A DNA stretch of 64,000 nt, from the NCBI GenBank assembly GCA_964539025.1, contig CAZIFA010000009.1, forward strand, positions 15,965 through 79,964, read 5' to 3'. Shown here in pieces: positions 57,283 to 64,000 of the stretch. The number at the start of each line of letters is the position of its first letter. The stretch's first letter is position 1. The translations under genes and the position numbers were made by a program. A model generated the notes under the pieces. The model was not told the origin of the DNA, searched no databases, and saw only the letters and a program-made list of their open reading frames with translations. Source of the DNA: Micavibrio_A sp964539025. GTDB lineage: Bacteria > Pseudomonadota > Alphaproteobacteria > Micavibrionales > Micavibrionaceae.

Positions 57283-58371
57283 CTAAATAGACAAATACTC
57301 TTTTATCGCGGAACAGGCAAGATTCATCTCTTCCCCCGTTCCGATGGAAATCCTTAATGATTCCGGCAGTTTATAAGCCCCCATCTGGCGGACGAGGATA
57401 CCGCGACCCTTTAAATAAGCCCGGCAGCCATCGGCCTGCGCCTCATCCTTAAAGGACACCAGCACGAAATTCCCGGCGCTGGGCCAGACTTTTACGCGAT
57501 TGGAAGACAATTCTTTCACCGTCCATGCGCGCCATTCGGTGTTGTGGGAAACCGAGCGTTCGATGAACGCATCGTCGCCAAGTGCGGCGATCCCCGCCAC
57601 CTGTGCAGGCACCGACACGTTGAACGGCCCGCGCACGCGGTTCAGAATATCGGCGACATCGGCGGGGCAATAACCGTAGCCGAGCCGCAATCCCGCGAGG
57701 CCGAAAATTTTCGAAAACGTGCGGAGCACGACGATATTGTCGGACGCTCTCGCCATCGCAAATCCGTTTTCGTAGCCCGGCGTGGCGGATGCGTATTCGG
57801 CATAAGCGTCATCAAGCACCAGCAGGATATCTTCACGCAGCGAGCTTCGGAATTTTTTGATATCAGCCGGTTTGTTAAAACTGCCCGTCGGATTGTTCGG
57901 GTTGGTCAGGAACACGATCCGCGTTTTTGGCGTGACGGCGGCGAGCATCGCATCCAGATCAGGCGTTAAATCCTTTTCCGGCGTTTCAACACAAACCCCG
58001 CCGCATGTTTTAGCGAAGATGCCGTACATCAAAAAAGAATGTGCGGCGTATATGACTTCATCTCCCGGCGCGACATAGGCTTTGCACAATAGACCGATAA
58101 TTTCATCAGACCCCGCGCCGCAGATGATGCGGTTTTCTTCGAGTCCAAATTTCGCGGCGATGGTTTTGCGCAACTCACCGCAATTGCCATCGGGATATTT
58201 TTCCAAATGCAGATCGTTCGACAATGCCTGCAATGCTTTGGGCGACGCTCCGAACGGATTTTCGTTGGACGACAATTTTATGATGCGCGTGGCGCCTTCG
58301 ACCTTGCTCTCCCCGCCGACATAGGCCGCAATATCAAGAATGCCGGGGTTAGGTTTGATTTTCATTTCCAA
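57283..58371 (-). CDS. hisC: Histidinol-phosphate aminotransferase
   Basis: PLP aminotransferase, 362 residues, used in histidine synthesis and, in this gene neighbourhood, probably also as an aromatic aminotransferase beside tyrA. Motifs: KLSSNENPFGASPKAL, FLTNPNNPTGSF, LVLDDAYAEYA and the PLP lysine in TFSKIFGLAGLRLGYG, with LRISIGTGEEMN near the end. Two nearby ATGs are possible; the first was used. Upstream is chorismate mutase on the same strand. Confidence 0.94.
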   Translation of the reverse strand: MEMKIKPNPGILDIAAYVGGESKVEGATRIIKLSSNENPFGASPKALQALSNDLHLEKYPDGNCGELRKTIAAKFGLEENRIICGAGSDEIIGLLCKAYVAPGDEVIYAAHSFLMYGIFAKTCGGVCVETPEKDLTPDLDAMLAAVTPKTRIVFLTNPNNPTGSFNKPADIKKFRSSLREDILLVLDDAYAEYASATPGYENGFAMARASDNIVVLRTFSKIFGLAGLRLGYGYCPADVADILNRVRGPFNVSVPAQVAGIAALGDDAFIERSVSHNTEWRAWTVKELSSNRVKVWPSAGNFVLVSFKDEAQADGCRAYLKGRGILVRQMGAYKLPESLRISIGTGEEMNLACSAIKEYLSI

Positions 58372-58376
58372 CCTGC

Positions 58377-58426
58377 TTCCCCCGCGAAAGCGGGGGCCTG
58401 AATAGATCCCCGTTTACACGGGGAAA
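58377..58426. repeat. Double hairpin between hisC and chorismate mutase
   Basis: CCCCCGCGAAAGCGGGGG followed by CCCCGTTTACACGGGG. It has no GTCAT ends, so it may be a truncated type C element. It could attenuate transcription between the two genes. Confidence 0.7.
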
Positions 58427-58441
58427 ACAAAAACACATTTA

Positions 58442-59377
58442 TCATGCGCTCGCCTTCAAAGGCTCTGCTTCGGGCGATTTAACGCTGCGCGAATAGGATG
58501 GCGGAACGGGGTAGCCACCGACGCACACAATATTCGCGCCAGGATCTTCGAGAAGTTTAATAAATTCGGCGATACGCTTGTCATCCTTGCCCATGTAATC
58601 TTCGACTTCCATCATGTGGAGCGCGGGCGCGGATGGCGAAGAATTGCGTTTGGAAGAAAGGCCGAGCGCGGTGATGCCCGCTTTTTTGGCGACATCGACG
58701 AGTTTGCCACGGCTGACGCTCGCTTCACATTGGATAAGAAGAAAGGAATTATCCGCGCCGGAATCATCGAAGCCTGCTTTGGATACCACAAGCGCGCGAT
58801 GATCGGGATTGGGGTTGGCGGGGTCGGTGCCGTGCGGCAGGCACATGATGATCTGCATAGGGTCTTGCGGATTGCCAAGGAACGTCCACCAGGGTTGTTC
58901 ATCTTCATTCGCCGGACGCGGCACAACGGCAAAGGTCGTTTTACCATCTTTGAGTGCGGCAATGGCGGCCACCGCCGTATTCGTTTTCGTCATGGGAAGC
59001 GAGCTTCCGAAATAATCGCGGGCAAGGTCCCAATATTCGTGCTGGGATTCCGGCATGGTCACAACGACCTTCAATCCTGTTTGCAGGAGCGATACGGCCC
59101 CGACGAGTTCACGCCAGATACGCACCACCGCCATTTCGGGCAGAACGCCTTTATGGCGGCCCAGCAGGCGTCGGATCATCCGCGCCTCGCGGGCGGGCTG
59201 GACGATTTGGATATTGTTCTTGCGCTTTTCCTCACCGACTTTCAAAACCAGTTCGGCGCGTTCCATCAGCGTATCGTGAATGCGGTTATCGAGTTCGTCG
59301 ATCTTCTGGCGGATTTCATCGAGCGCCGGGGAATTATACGGTTTGGGCGTGGAAGGTGTGGTCTTTTTATCGGCCAT
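58442..59377 (-). CDS. Chorismate mutase with degenerate prephenate-dehydratase-like region
   Basis: 311 residues. The N-terminal 95 form a type II chorismate mutase helix bundle: LDEIRQKIDELDNRIHDTL, VGEEKRKNN, and ARMIRRLLGRH. Residues 105-220 look like a periplasmic-binding-fold remnant of a dehydratase, but the usual Thr-Arg-Phe catalytic motif is replaced by NSFLLIQC. The last part resembles an ACT-type segment. This form is found next to hisC and tyrA in alphaproteobacteria; it should supply prephenate. Dehydratase activity is doubtful. Confidence 0.85.
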   Translation of the reverse strand: MADKKTTPSTPKPYNSPALDEIRQKIDELDNRIHDTLMERAELVLKVGEEKRKNNIQIVQPAREARMIRRLLGRHKGVLPEMAVVRIWRELVGAVSLLQTGLKVVVTMPESQHEYWDLARDYFGSSLPMTKTNTAVAAIAALKDGKTTFAVVPRPANEDEQPWWTFLGNPQDPMQIIMCLPHGTDPANPNPDHRALVVSKAGFDDSGADNSFLLIQCEASVSRGKLVDVAKKAGITALGLSSKRNSSPSAPALHMMEVEDYMGKDDKRIAEFIKLLEDPGANIVCVGGYPVPPSYSRSVKSPEAEPLKASA

Positions 59378-59457
59378 GAAAAATTCGCAATCTGTTTATA
59401 AATGGTCTAATGTCCGGAACCATTGTTTTACTAGGGTTGTTTAAGGAAATCAATTCA

Positions 59458-60516
59458 ATGCCGCTGATTAAAAACTCAGGATTGCCAACTTTTGATAGGC
59501 TTCAGGCCGAAGGCCGTCAGGTGCTGGACCCCGATAGGGCCAGCCATCAGGATATCCGTGAACTTCACATCGGTTTCCTGAACATGATGCCCGACGCCGC
59601 CATGGAAGCCGCCGAGCGGCAATATTTCCGCCTGATCGGGGAATCGAACCGGATCGTGCAGATTCACCTGCACCCCTTTAACCTGCCTGTCATCAACCGC
59701 GGGCCAGAGGCGATGGATTATATCGCCAAATATTACGAACCGTTCGAGAAAATCAAGGAACAGGGGCTGGATGGCCTTGTCATCACGGGTGCAAGTGAGG
59801 AATCCAACCCGCTCGTCACCGATCGCACCCATTGGAAGCCTTTGATCGATGCGATGGACTGGGCGTATGAGAATGTCACATCGACGTTGTGTTCGTGTCT
59901 GGCCAGCCACGCGGTGTTGACCTACCGTTACGGCCAGAGCCCCGAATGGCATCCTGACAAACGTTTTGGCGTGTTTTCCCACCGCGTTCTGAATTGCAAA
60001 CACCCGTTGGTACAAGGCGGCAATACGTTGTTCAACCTCCCGCACGCGCGCCACAGCGAAATCAGCCGTACTCAGTTTGAAAAAGCGAAATGGCAAATTC
60101 TGGTCGAAAGCGACGGCATGGTTCATATGGCGACCAGCCCAGATGGTTTTCGTTTTATCGCGATGCAGGGCCATCCCGAGTATGACACGTTCAGCCTGCT
60201 CAAAGAATATCGCCGCGAAGTGAATCTTTTTATCGAAGGAAAAAGGCCCGATTATCCTTCTTTCCCGCAAAATTATTTCCGGAGCGATATTGCCAAACAG
60301 GTTTTGCAGTACCAGAAAGATGCGGAAAGTAAAAAACCTATGCCGCCCTTCCCCGAAGATGAAATTGCCGCCACGCTGGATAATACTTGGGCGGACAGTG
60401 CTCGCGCAGCCATGGCGACATGGATCGGCCTTGTTTATCAGGTCACGCATGTGGATCGTAAAAAACCGTTTATGGATGGAATTGATCCGAATAATCCGTT
60501 GGGATTAGAGAAATAG
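59458..60516 (+). CDS. metA: Homoserine O-acyltransferase (MetA/HTS type)
   Basis: Acylates homoserine as the first committed step to methionine. 352 residues, glutamine-amidotransferase-like fold: LHIGFLNMMPDAAMEAAE (early), the nucleophile region TLCSCLASHAVL, FSHRVLN and MQGHPEYDTFSL with the catalytic His-Glu. Longer than E. coli MetA by about 40 residues at the C-terminus. An upstream ATG would add 16 residues; the chosen start has AAGGA before it. A small hairpin (AATGGT/ACCATT) lies in the leader; I saw no SAM riboswitch. Confidence 0.9.
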   Translation: MPLIKNSGLPTFDRLQAEGRQVLDPDRASHQDIRELHIGFLNMMPDAAMEAAERQYFRLIGESNRIVQIHLHPFNLPVINRGPEAMDYIAKYYEPFEKIKEQGLDGLVITGASEESNPLVTDRTHWKPLIDAMDWAYENVTSTLCSCLASHAVLTYRYGQSPEWHPDKRFGVFSHRVLNCKHPLVQGGNTLFNLPHARHSEISRTQFEKAKWQILVESDGMVHMATSPDGFRFIAMQGHPEYDTFSLLKEYRREVNLFIEGKRPDYPSFPQNYFRSDIAKQVLQYQKDAESKKPMPPFPEDEIAATLDNTWADSARAAMATWIGLVYQVTHVDRKKPFMDGIDPNNPLGLEK

Positions 60517-60582
60517 AATCGCAAAGGCGCGAAGACGCCAAGCTTTTCATGTAAGCTTTGCGACTTTGCGTCTTAGCGATTC
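60516..60582. repeat. Type F palindromic repeat, uninterrupted
   Basis: GAATCGCAAAGGCGCGAAG pairs with CTTTGCGTCTTAGCGATTC around a short AT-rich centre. It is the empty counterpart of 43491-43628. Its first G is the last base of the metA stop codon. Confidence 0.9.
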
Positions 60583-60591
60583 ATAAAAATT

Positions 60592-61317
60592 TTAAATAGG
60601 TTCAGGCGCGGATGTTTCCTTGACGCGAATGGATTCGCGGGCGCTCGCCATCTTGCCCGTACCTGCATAAATCTGTTTCGACGCTTCGACGAACAACAAT
60701 CCACCCATGGCGGGACAGATTTTACGACCTATCTGTTCCCACAATCCGGCAGAACGCAGCAACATCTGGCTGCGGAACGGCGGCACGAACAACGCATGAT
60801 CCGTGCGTTCTGGAATGAATAAATTTTCGCGCAAGAAATCTTCCACCTGACGCGATGAATACGGCGTGCCGCGCCCGAACGGCGTTAAATCCGCGCGCGC
60901 CCAAAGACCCAAGCGATTGGGAACGACGACGAGAATGCGTCCGTTGCTTTTGAGGATGCGCCATAGTTCTTCGAACGGCGGTTTTACAAAGCCCGTAAAC
61001 TCAAGCGAGTGGATCAGGATAATCCGATCCACGGAATTGGTTTCAAACGGCAGATCGGATTCTTCGGCCAAACAGGTTAAGTTCAGCCCTGCGTCGGGCC
61101 AGTGATGAACCCCCTCGCCCTTATGCATCACGCAGACCGTGCGTTCGGAAGATTCACGAAACGCTTCCAGATATGGCGCGGCGTAACCGCCGCCCAGAAC
61201 GCGAAGACCTTTCGTGTCCGGCCACATAGCGAGCAGCCTTTCACGGATCAGCCTGCGGACAATGCGCCCACCGAGCGTTTTGTAAAAATCGCGCAACTGA
61301 TACGCGGATGGGATCAT
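60592..61317 (-). CDS. Class I SAM-dependent methyltransferase
   Basis: 241 residues. After a helical start (RDFYKTLGGRIVRRLI) comes GLRVLGGGYAAPYLEAF in place of motif I, then LPFETNSVDRIILIHSLEF, a canonical post-II block with Asp, and LWRILKSNGRILVVVPN. Methyltransferase_11 type; substrate unknown. The motif I glycines are spaced as G-G-G-Y, so SAM binding is likely. Relatives lie near metA and gloB in alphaproteobacteria; gloB is not here. Confidence 0.83.
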   Translation of the reverse strand: MIPSAYQLRDFYKTLGGRIVRRLIRERLLAMWPDTKGLRVLGGGYAAPYLEAFRESSERTVCVMHKGEGVHHWPDAGLNLTCLAEESDLPFETNSVDRIILIHSLEFTGFVKPPFEELWRILKSNGRILVVVPNRLGLWARADLTPFGRGTPYSSRQVEDFLRENLFIPERTDHALFVPPFRSQMLLRSAGLWEQIGRKICPAMGGLLFVEASKQIYAGTGKMASARESIRVKETSAPEPI

Positions 61318-61331
61318 ACAGCTCTCCCGCT

Positions 61332-61391
61332 GTCATCCTGAGGGCAAAGCCCGAAGGATCTCATGAGATTCTTCGCTGCGCTCAGAATGAC
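61332..61391. repeat. Type A-related palindromic repeat, reverse orientation
   Basis: GTCATCCTGAGGGCAAAGCC to CTGCGCTCAGAATGAC, centre GAAGGATCTCATGAGATTC. It is essentially the reverse complement version of 48229-48288. Confidence 0.88.
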
Positions 61392-61396
61392 ACCTG

Positions 61397-61846
61397 TCAT
61401 GCTCTCTCCATCAACTGCGAAATCAGCGGAACATCCGCTTCCGCCATCGGAAGGTTATAGAGTTCGTTGATCTTCATCCATTTCACCGCCTGCCCTTCAC
61501 GCGGCGTGACGATGCCTTTCCACATGCGGCAGACATAAAGCGGCATAAGAAGATGAAAATCAGGATAGGAATGCGAAGCGAAAGCGATCGGCGTAAAGCA
61601 GCATTCGCGCACTTCGATGCCGAGTTCTTCTTCGATTTCGCGGCACAGCGCAAATTCAGGCGTTTCGCCCTCTTTGACTTTACCACCGGGAAATTCCCAT
61701 TGGCCCGCCATCGGTTTTCCTTCGGGGCGCTGCGCGACCAGAACACGTCCGTCTTTATCGATCAACGCGACAGCCGCCACCAGTAAAAGAGGAAGCCCCG
61801 CCGGCGTGACCGGACGGGGCTTCTCCAAAGCTTCGAGACAGTTCAT
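61397..61846 (-). CDS. MutT-like NUDIX hydrolase
   Basis: 149 residues. Full NUDIX box: GKVKEGETPEFALC followed by REIEEELGI (55-77) with all the glutamates. Preceded by ALIDKDGRVLVAQRPEGKPM and GQWEFPGG, a pattern typical of MutT-type 8-oxo-dGTP diphosphatases, and followed by HLLMPLYVCR. In several alphaproteobacteria a mutT-like gene lies near secA, which fits. The start is six bases after the ppiC-like gene ends only in map order; both are on the minus strand with ppiC downstream in the window. Confidence 0.87.
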   Translation of the reverse strand: MNCLEALEKPRPVTPAGLPLLLVAAVALIDKDGRVLVAQRPEGKPMAGQWEFPGGKVKEGETPEFALCREIEEELGIEVRECCFTPIAFASHSYPDFHLLMPLYVCRMWKGIVTPREGQAVKWMKINELYNLPMAEADVPLISQLMERA

Positions 61847-61851
61847 CCTGC

Positions 61852-62958
61852 CTACTGCGCCGGTGCGGGCGCAGGGGCCGGAGCCGGGACAGCTTCAGGC
61901 GCTGGCGCTGCAACCGGTGCCGGTTGACCGCCCGCGGCAGGAGCCACGCCAGGCTGTTCCTTCAGAGGATCGCCGTTGATATCGAATTTTTCGATCTTGG
62001 CAACTTCTCGCCATTCACCAAGCATTTTCTCCAGCTTCTCGCGTTGCAGTTCAACGCGGATCTGTTGCTTGACTTGTTCGAACTCTGGCTTCGGACGATC
62101 ACGTGAATCTTCAACTTTCACGACGTGATAACCAAACTCCGTTTTGATCGGGGTTTTGGAGATTTCGCCTTTGCCCATGCTGAAAACCGGATCTGCGAAG
62201 GCAGGAACCATGTCAGCCTTTGCAAACCAGCCGAGTTGACCGCCTTTATCCTTGTTGCCCGGATCGCCGGAATTTTCGGCGGCCAGTTTGGCAAAATCCT
62301 CACCGGCTTCAAGCTTGGTGATGAGTTCCTTTGCCTTGTCTTCTGAAGGCACAAGAATGTGCGCAGCTTTTATTTCCTTAACCGCCGGGATCTTACCGAT
62401 CTCTTCATTGTATTTGGCTTTCAGATCACCTTCGGAAATTTCCTTATCCAGAAGGCGCTGAACATACACGCTGCGGATTATCTGCTGTTTCGCCATGGCG
62501 AGTTGCTGCTGAACTTCCGGATCGTTTGCCAGACCGGCATTGTCAGCCTTGCTCTGAACCAGCTCTCCATTGATGGCTTGCTCAAGCGCGAGCGGATAAG
62601 CGGCTTGCGGCACCTGACGAATGTTTTCCGGCATCATTTTGATGACGCGATAAACACTGACGCGCTTAATTTCTTTACCGTCGACCTTGGCGACCACCGG
62701 GTTGCCGGGCTTTACCTCGACACCATCGAAGCCCGCTTTGGCTTCGGCTGCGACTTGTTGTTCTTCTTCCGGTGTGGCTGCGGGTTCACCCGACGCGTTC
62801 TGGGCACCGGCGGAAGGCGCGGCATCGAACGACGCTGTCTGCGCGCCCTCGCCATCTTTTGTCATATTCTTTGAGAAATAGAGCGCGGCGCCACCGGCAA
62901 CGGCTAGCAGAGCGACAACGCCAATGATTATGGGCAGATTGTTTTTAGACTGAGACAT
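61852..62958 (-). CDS. Membrane-anchored parvulin-type peptidyl-prolyl isomerase
   Basis: 368 residues, periplasmic foldase of the PpiC/SurA kind. Anchor or signal at about 8-29 (LPIIIGVVALLAVAGGAALY), a SurA-N-like helical part (ALEQAINGELVQSKADNAGL), the parvulin domain (AAHILVPSEDKAKELITKL, GGQLGWFAKADMVPAF, TEFGYHVVKVED) and a long Ala/Pro-rich tail. It probably assists folding of exported proteins. Divergent from secA, a conserved arrangement in alphaproteobacteria. Confidence 0.92.
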   Translation of the reverse strand: MSQSKNNLPIIIGVVALLAVAGGAALYFSKNMTKDGEGAQTASFDAAPSAGAQNASGEPAATPEEEQQVAAEAKAGFDGVEVKPGNPVVAKVDGKEIKRVSVYRVIKMMPENIRQVPQAAYPLALEQAINGELVQSKADNAGLANDPEVQQQLAMAKQQIIRSVYVQRLLDKEISEGDLKAKYNEEIGKIPAVKEIKAAHILVPSEDKAKELITKLEAGEDFAKLAAENSGDPGNKDKGGQLGWFAKADMVPAFADPVFSMGKGEISKTPIKTEFGYHVVKVEDSRDRPKPEFEQVKQQIRVELQREKLEKMLGEWREVAKIEKFDINGDPLKEQPGVAPAAGGQPAPVAAPAPEAVPAPAPAPAPAQ

Positions 62959-63105
62959 TTTGATTTATCCTCGCTTGGGCGAAAAAATAGGCATTTTCAG
63001 ATGGGAACATTGTGCATAGAAGAGGCCCGAGGGCAACCGAAAAAATTGACGCGCCCCCCTTTGCAGCCTATATGTTTCCAGCTTTTGTAAATTCAAGGAT
63101 TTTGA

Positions 63106-64000
63106 ATGTTTTTAAACCTCGCCCTCAAGCTGTTCGGCTCCAGCAATGAACGCTACCTGAAACGGCTCCAGACCAAGGTCGAACCCATCAATGCACTGGA
63201 AGCCGATTTTGAGGCGCTGAGCGATGCGCAGCTTCAGGCCAAGACGGGCGAATTCCGCGCGCGAATTGCCAACGGCGAACATCTCGATAAAATCCTGCCC
63301 GAAGCTTTTGCCACGGTGCGCGAGGCTTCCAAACGCACGCTCGGCATGCGCCCATTCGATGTGCAGTTGATCGGCGGCATGGTTTTGCACGAAGGCAAGA
63401 TCGCCGAAATGAGAACGGGCGAAGGTAAAACCCTCGTCGCCACCATGCCGGTGTATTTGAACGCGCTCGCCGGAAAGGGCGTACATGTCGTCACGGTCAA
63501 CGACTACCTCGCCAAGCGAGACTCAAGCTGGATGGGCCAGATTTATAATTTCCTCGGCCTTTCGGTCGGCTGCATCGTCAACGGCCTTTCCGATCTGGAC
63601 CGCCAGAAAGCGTACGGTTCGGACATCACTTATGGAACCAACAACGAATTCGGGTTCGATTACCTGCGCGATAACATGAAATTCCGCCTAGAACAGATGG
63701 TGCAGCGCCCGTTCAATTTCGCCATTGTCGATGAGGTGGACTCCATCCTGATCGACGAAGCGCGCACGCCGCTCATCATCTCCGGCCCGTCCGAAGGTTC
63801 GACGGAAATGTACACGAAGGTTGACCGGATCATCCCCCTGCTCACCCCTGAGAATTACGAGGTCGATGAGAAGAGTAAATCTGTCTCTCTTTCCGAGGAC
63901 GGCAATGAACGCGTCGAGGAATTGCTTCGCGAACATAAGATCATGGAAACGGGCAACATGTACGACGCGGCGAACATCTCCCTCGTCCACCATGTCAATC
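63106..64000 (+). CDS. secA: Preprotein translocase ATPase SecA (N-terminal part, cut by window edge)
   Basis: First 298 residues of SecA, the motor of the Sec translocon. Begins MFLNLALKLFGSSNERYLKR; nucleotide-binding domain 1 has MRPFDVQLIGGMVLHEGKIA, Walker A MRTGEGKTLVATM, VTVNDYLAKRDSSWM, YGTNNEFGFDYLRDNM and Walker B VDEVDSILIDEARTPLI. The start of the preprotein cross-linking region follows. The gene continues past the right end, so its length cannot be judged. It is divergent from the foldase gene and probably has its own promoter in the gap. Confidence 0.97.
   Translation, partial: MFLNLALKLFGSSNERYLKRLQTKVEPINALEADFEALSDAQLQAKTGEFRARIANGEHLDKILPEAFATVREASKRTLGMRPFDVQLIGGMVLHEGKIAEMRTGEGKTLVATMPVYLNALAGKGVHVVTVNDYLAKRDSSWMGQIYNFLGLSVGCIVNGLSDLDRQKAYGSDITYGTNNEFGFDYLRDNMKFRLEQMVQRPFNFAIVDEVDSILIDEARTPLIISGPSEGSTEMYTKVDRIIPLLTPENYEVDEKSKSVSLSEDGNERVEELLREHKIMETGNMYDAANISLVHHVN

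Noticed and set aside
59380..59457. SAM-II riboswitch before metA
   Set aside because: These are common before alphaproteobacterial metA genes, but the leader is short and I could not find the conserved stem and pseudoknot sequence; only a six-base-pair hairpin is visible.
59476..60450. A 324-codon frame antisense to metA
   Set aside because: It is the shadow of a high-GC coding frame; the metA strand has full family motifs.
594..61391. The many near-identical repeats as a CRISPR array
   Set aside because: They are dispersed singly across 61 kb, palindromic over their whole length, and there are no regularly spaced spacers or cas genes.
1..64000. Assignment to a predatory Micavibrio-like lineage
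   Set aside because: Gene order fits alphaproteobacteria in general and the orphans are unfamiliar, but nothing in the sequence identifies that lineage or predation.

Overview
The window looks like the chromosome of an alphaproteobacterium of moderate GC. The evidence is family content and gene order: gatCA beside a divergent ruvX, gatB, a DUF4167 protein between prmC and clpB, ispG - RodZ-like - lysC next to a divergent ubiG, a HIG1-domain protein with etfBA, lysA - ftsE - ftsX - DUF218 - plsC - DUF2125, tyrA - hisC - chorismate mutase, a MetA-type homoserine acyltransferase, and ppiC divergent from secA. I cannot name the genus. There is no rRNA, phage, IS transposase or CRISPR array. One tRNA (Ser, anticodon GCT) is present, and secA is cut by the right edge.

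Layout. 1-9.5 kb: ruvX, gatCAB (tRNA-dependent amidation), a P-loop kinase, a DMT-family transporter, a SET-domain protein, a DUF218 protein, a short PLP-fold protein, and a small cluster ending in a TerD-domain gene. 9.6-13.5 kb: tRNA-Ser, a three-gene sugar-type ABC importer and a BaiN-like flavoprotein. 13.5-22.8 kb: PH-domain membrane protein, M17 aminopeptidase, glycine-zipper stress protein, Mur ligase, lipoprotein, clpB, DUF4167. 23-36 kb: prmC, prfA and ispG, with orphan genes inserted between and beside them. 37-46.7 kb: RodZ-like, lysC, a four-gene array of secreted proteins, ubiG, HIG1, etfBA, pentapeptide protein, thioredoxin. 46.7-64 kb: LptM-like lipoprotein, lysA, DUF3426-type protein, pterin dehydratase, ftsEX, DUF218, plsC, DUF2125, tyrA, an orphan triplet, hisC, chorismate mutase, metA, methyltransferase, mutT, ppiC, secA.

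Two patterns stand out. First, conserved housekeeping gene order is interrupted by cassettes of unrecognised genes, several of them tandem paralogue arrays: two HExxH lipoproteins, a triplet near 34-35.6 kb whose middle copy is frameshifted, four secreted four-cysteine proteins at 39.8-41.6 kb, and a triplet at 56.1-57.3 kb. Several of these units are preceded by a shared TTGACATAA promoter-like motif.

Second, the window is full of palindromic repeats of several types. Most intergenic types share ends of the form GTCAT...ATGAC. They sit between genes, inside one another (43.5 kb, 16.0 kb), across gene ends (plsC, the ftsE/ftsX junction), and in frame inside ubiG, where one encodes an 18-residue insert.

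The core genes cover aspartate-family (lysC, lysA, metA) and aromatic (chorismate mutase, tyrA, hisC) amino acid synthesis, isoprenoid and ubiquinone synthesis (ispG, ubiG), electron transfer (etfAB), translation (gatCAB, prfA, prmC), proteostasis (clpB, ppiC), secretion (secA) and cell division or shape (ftsEX, RodZ-like). This fits a respiring, largely prototrophic Gram-negative rod.
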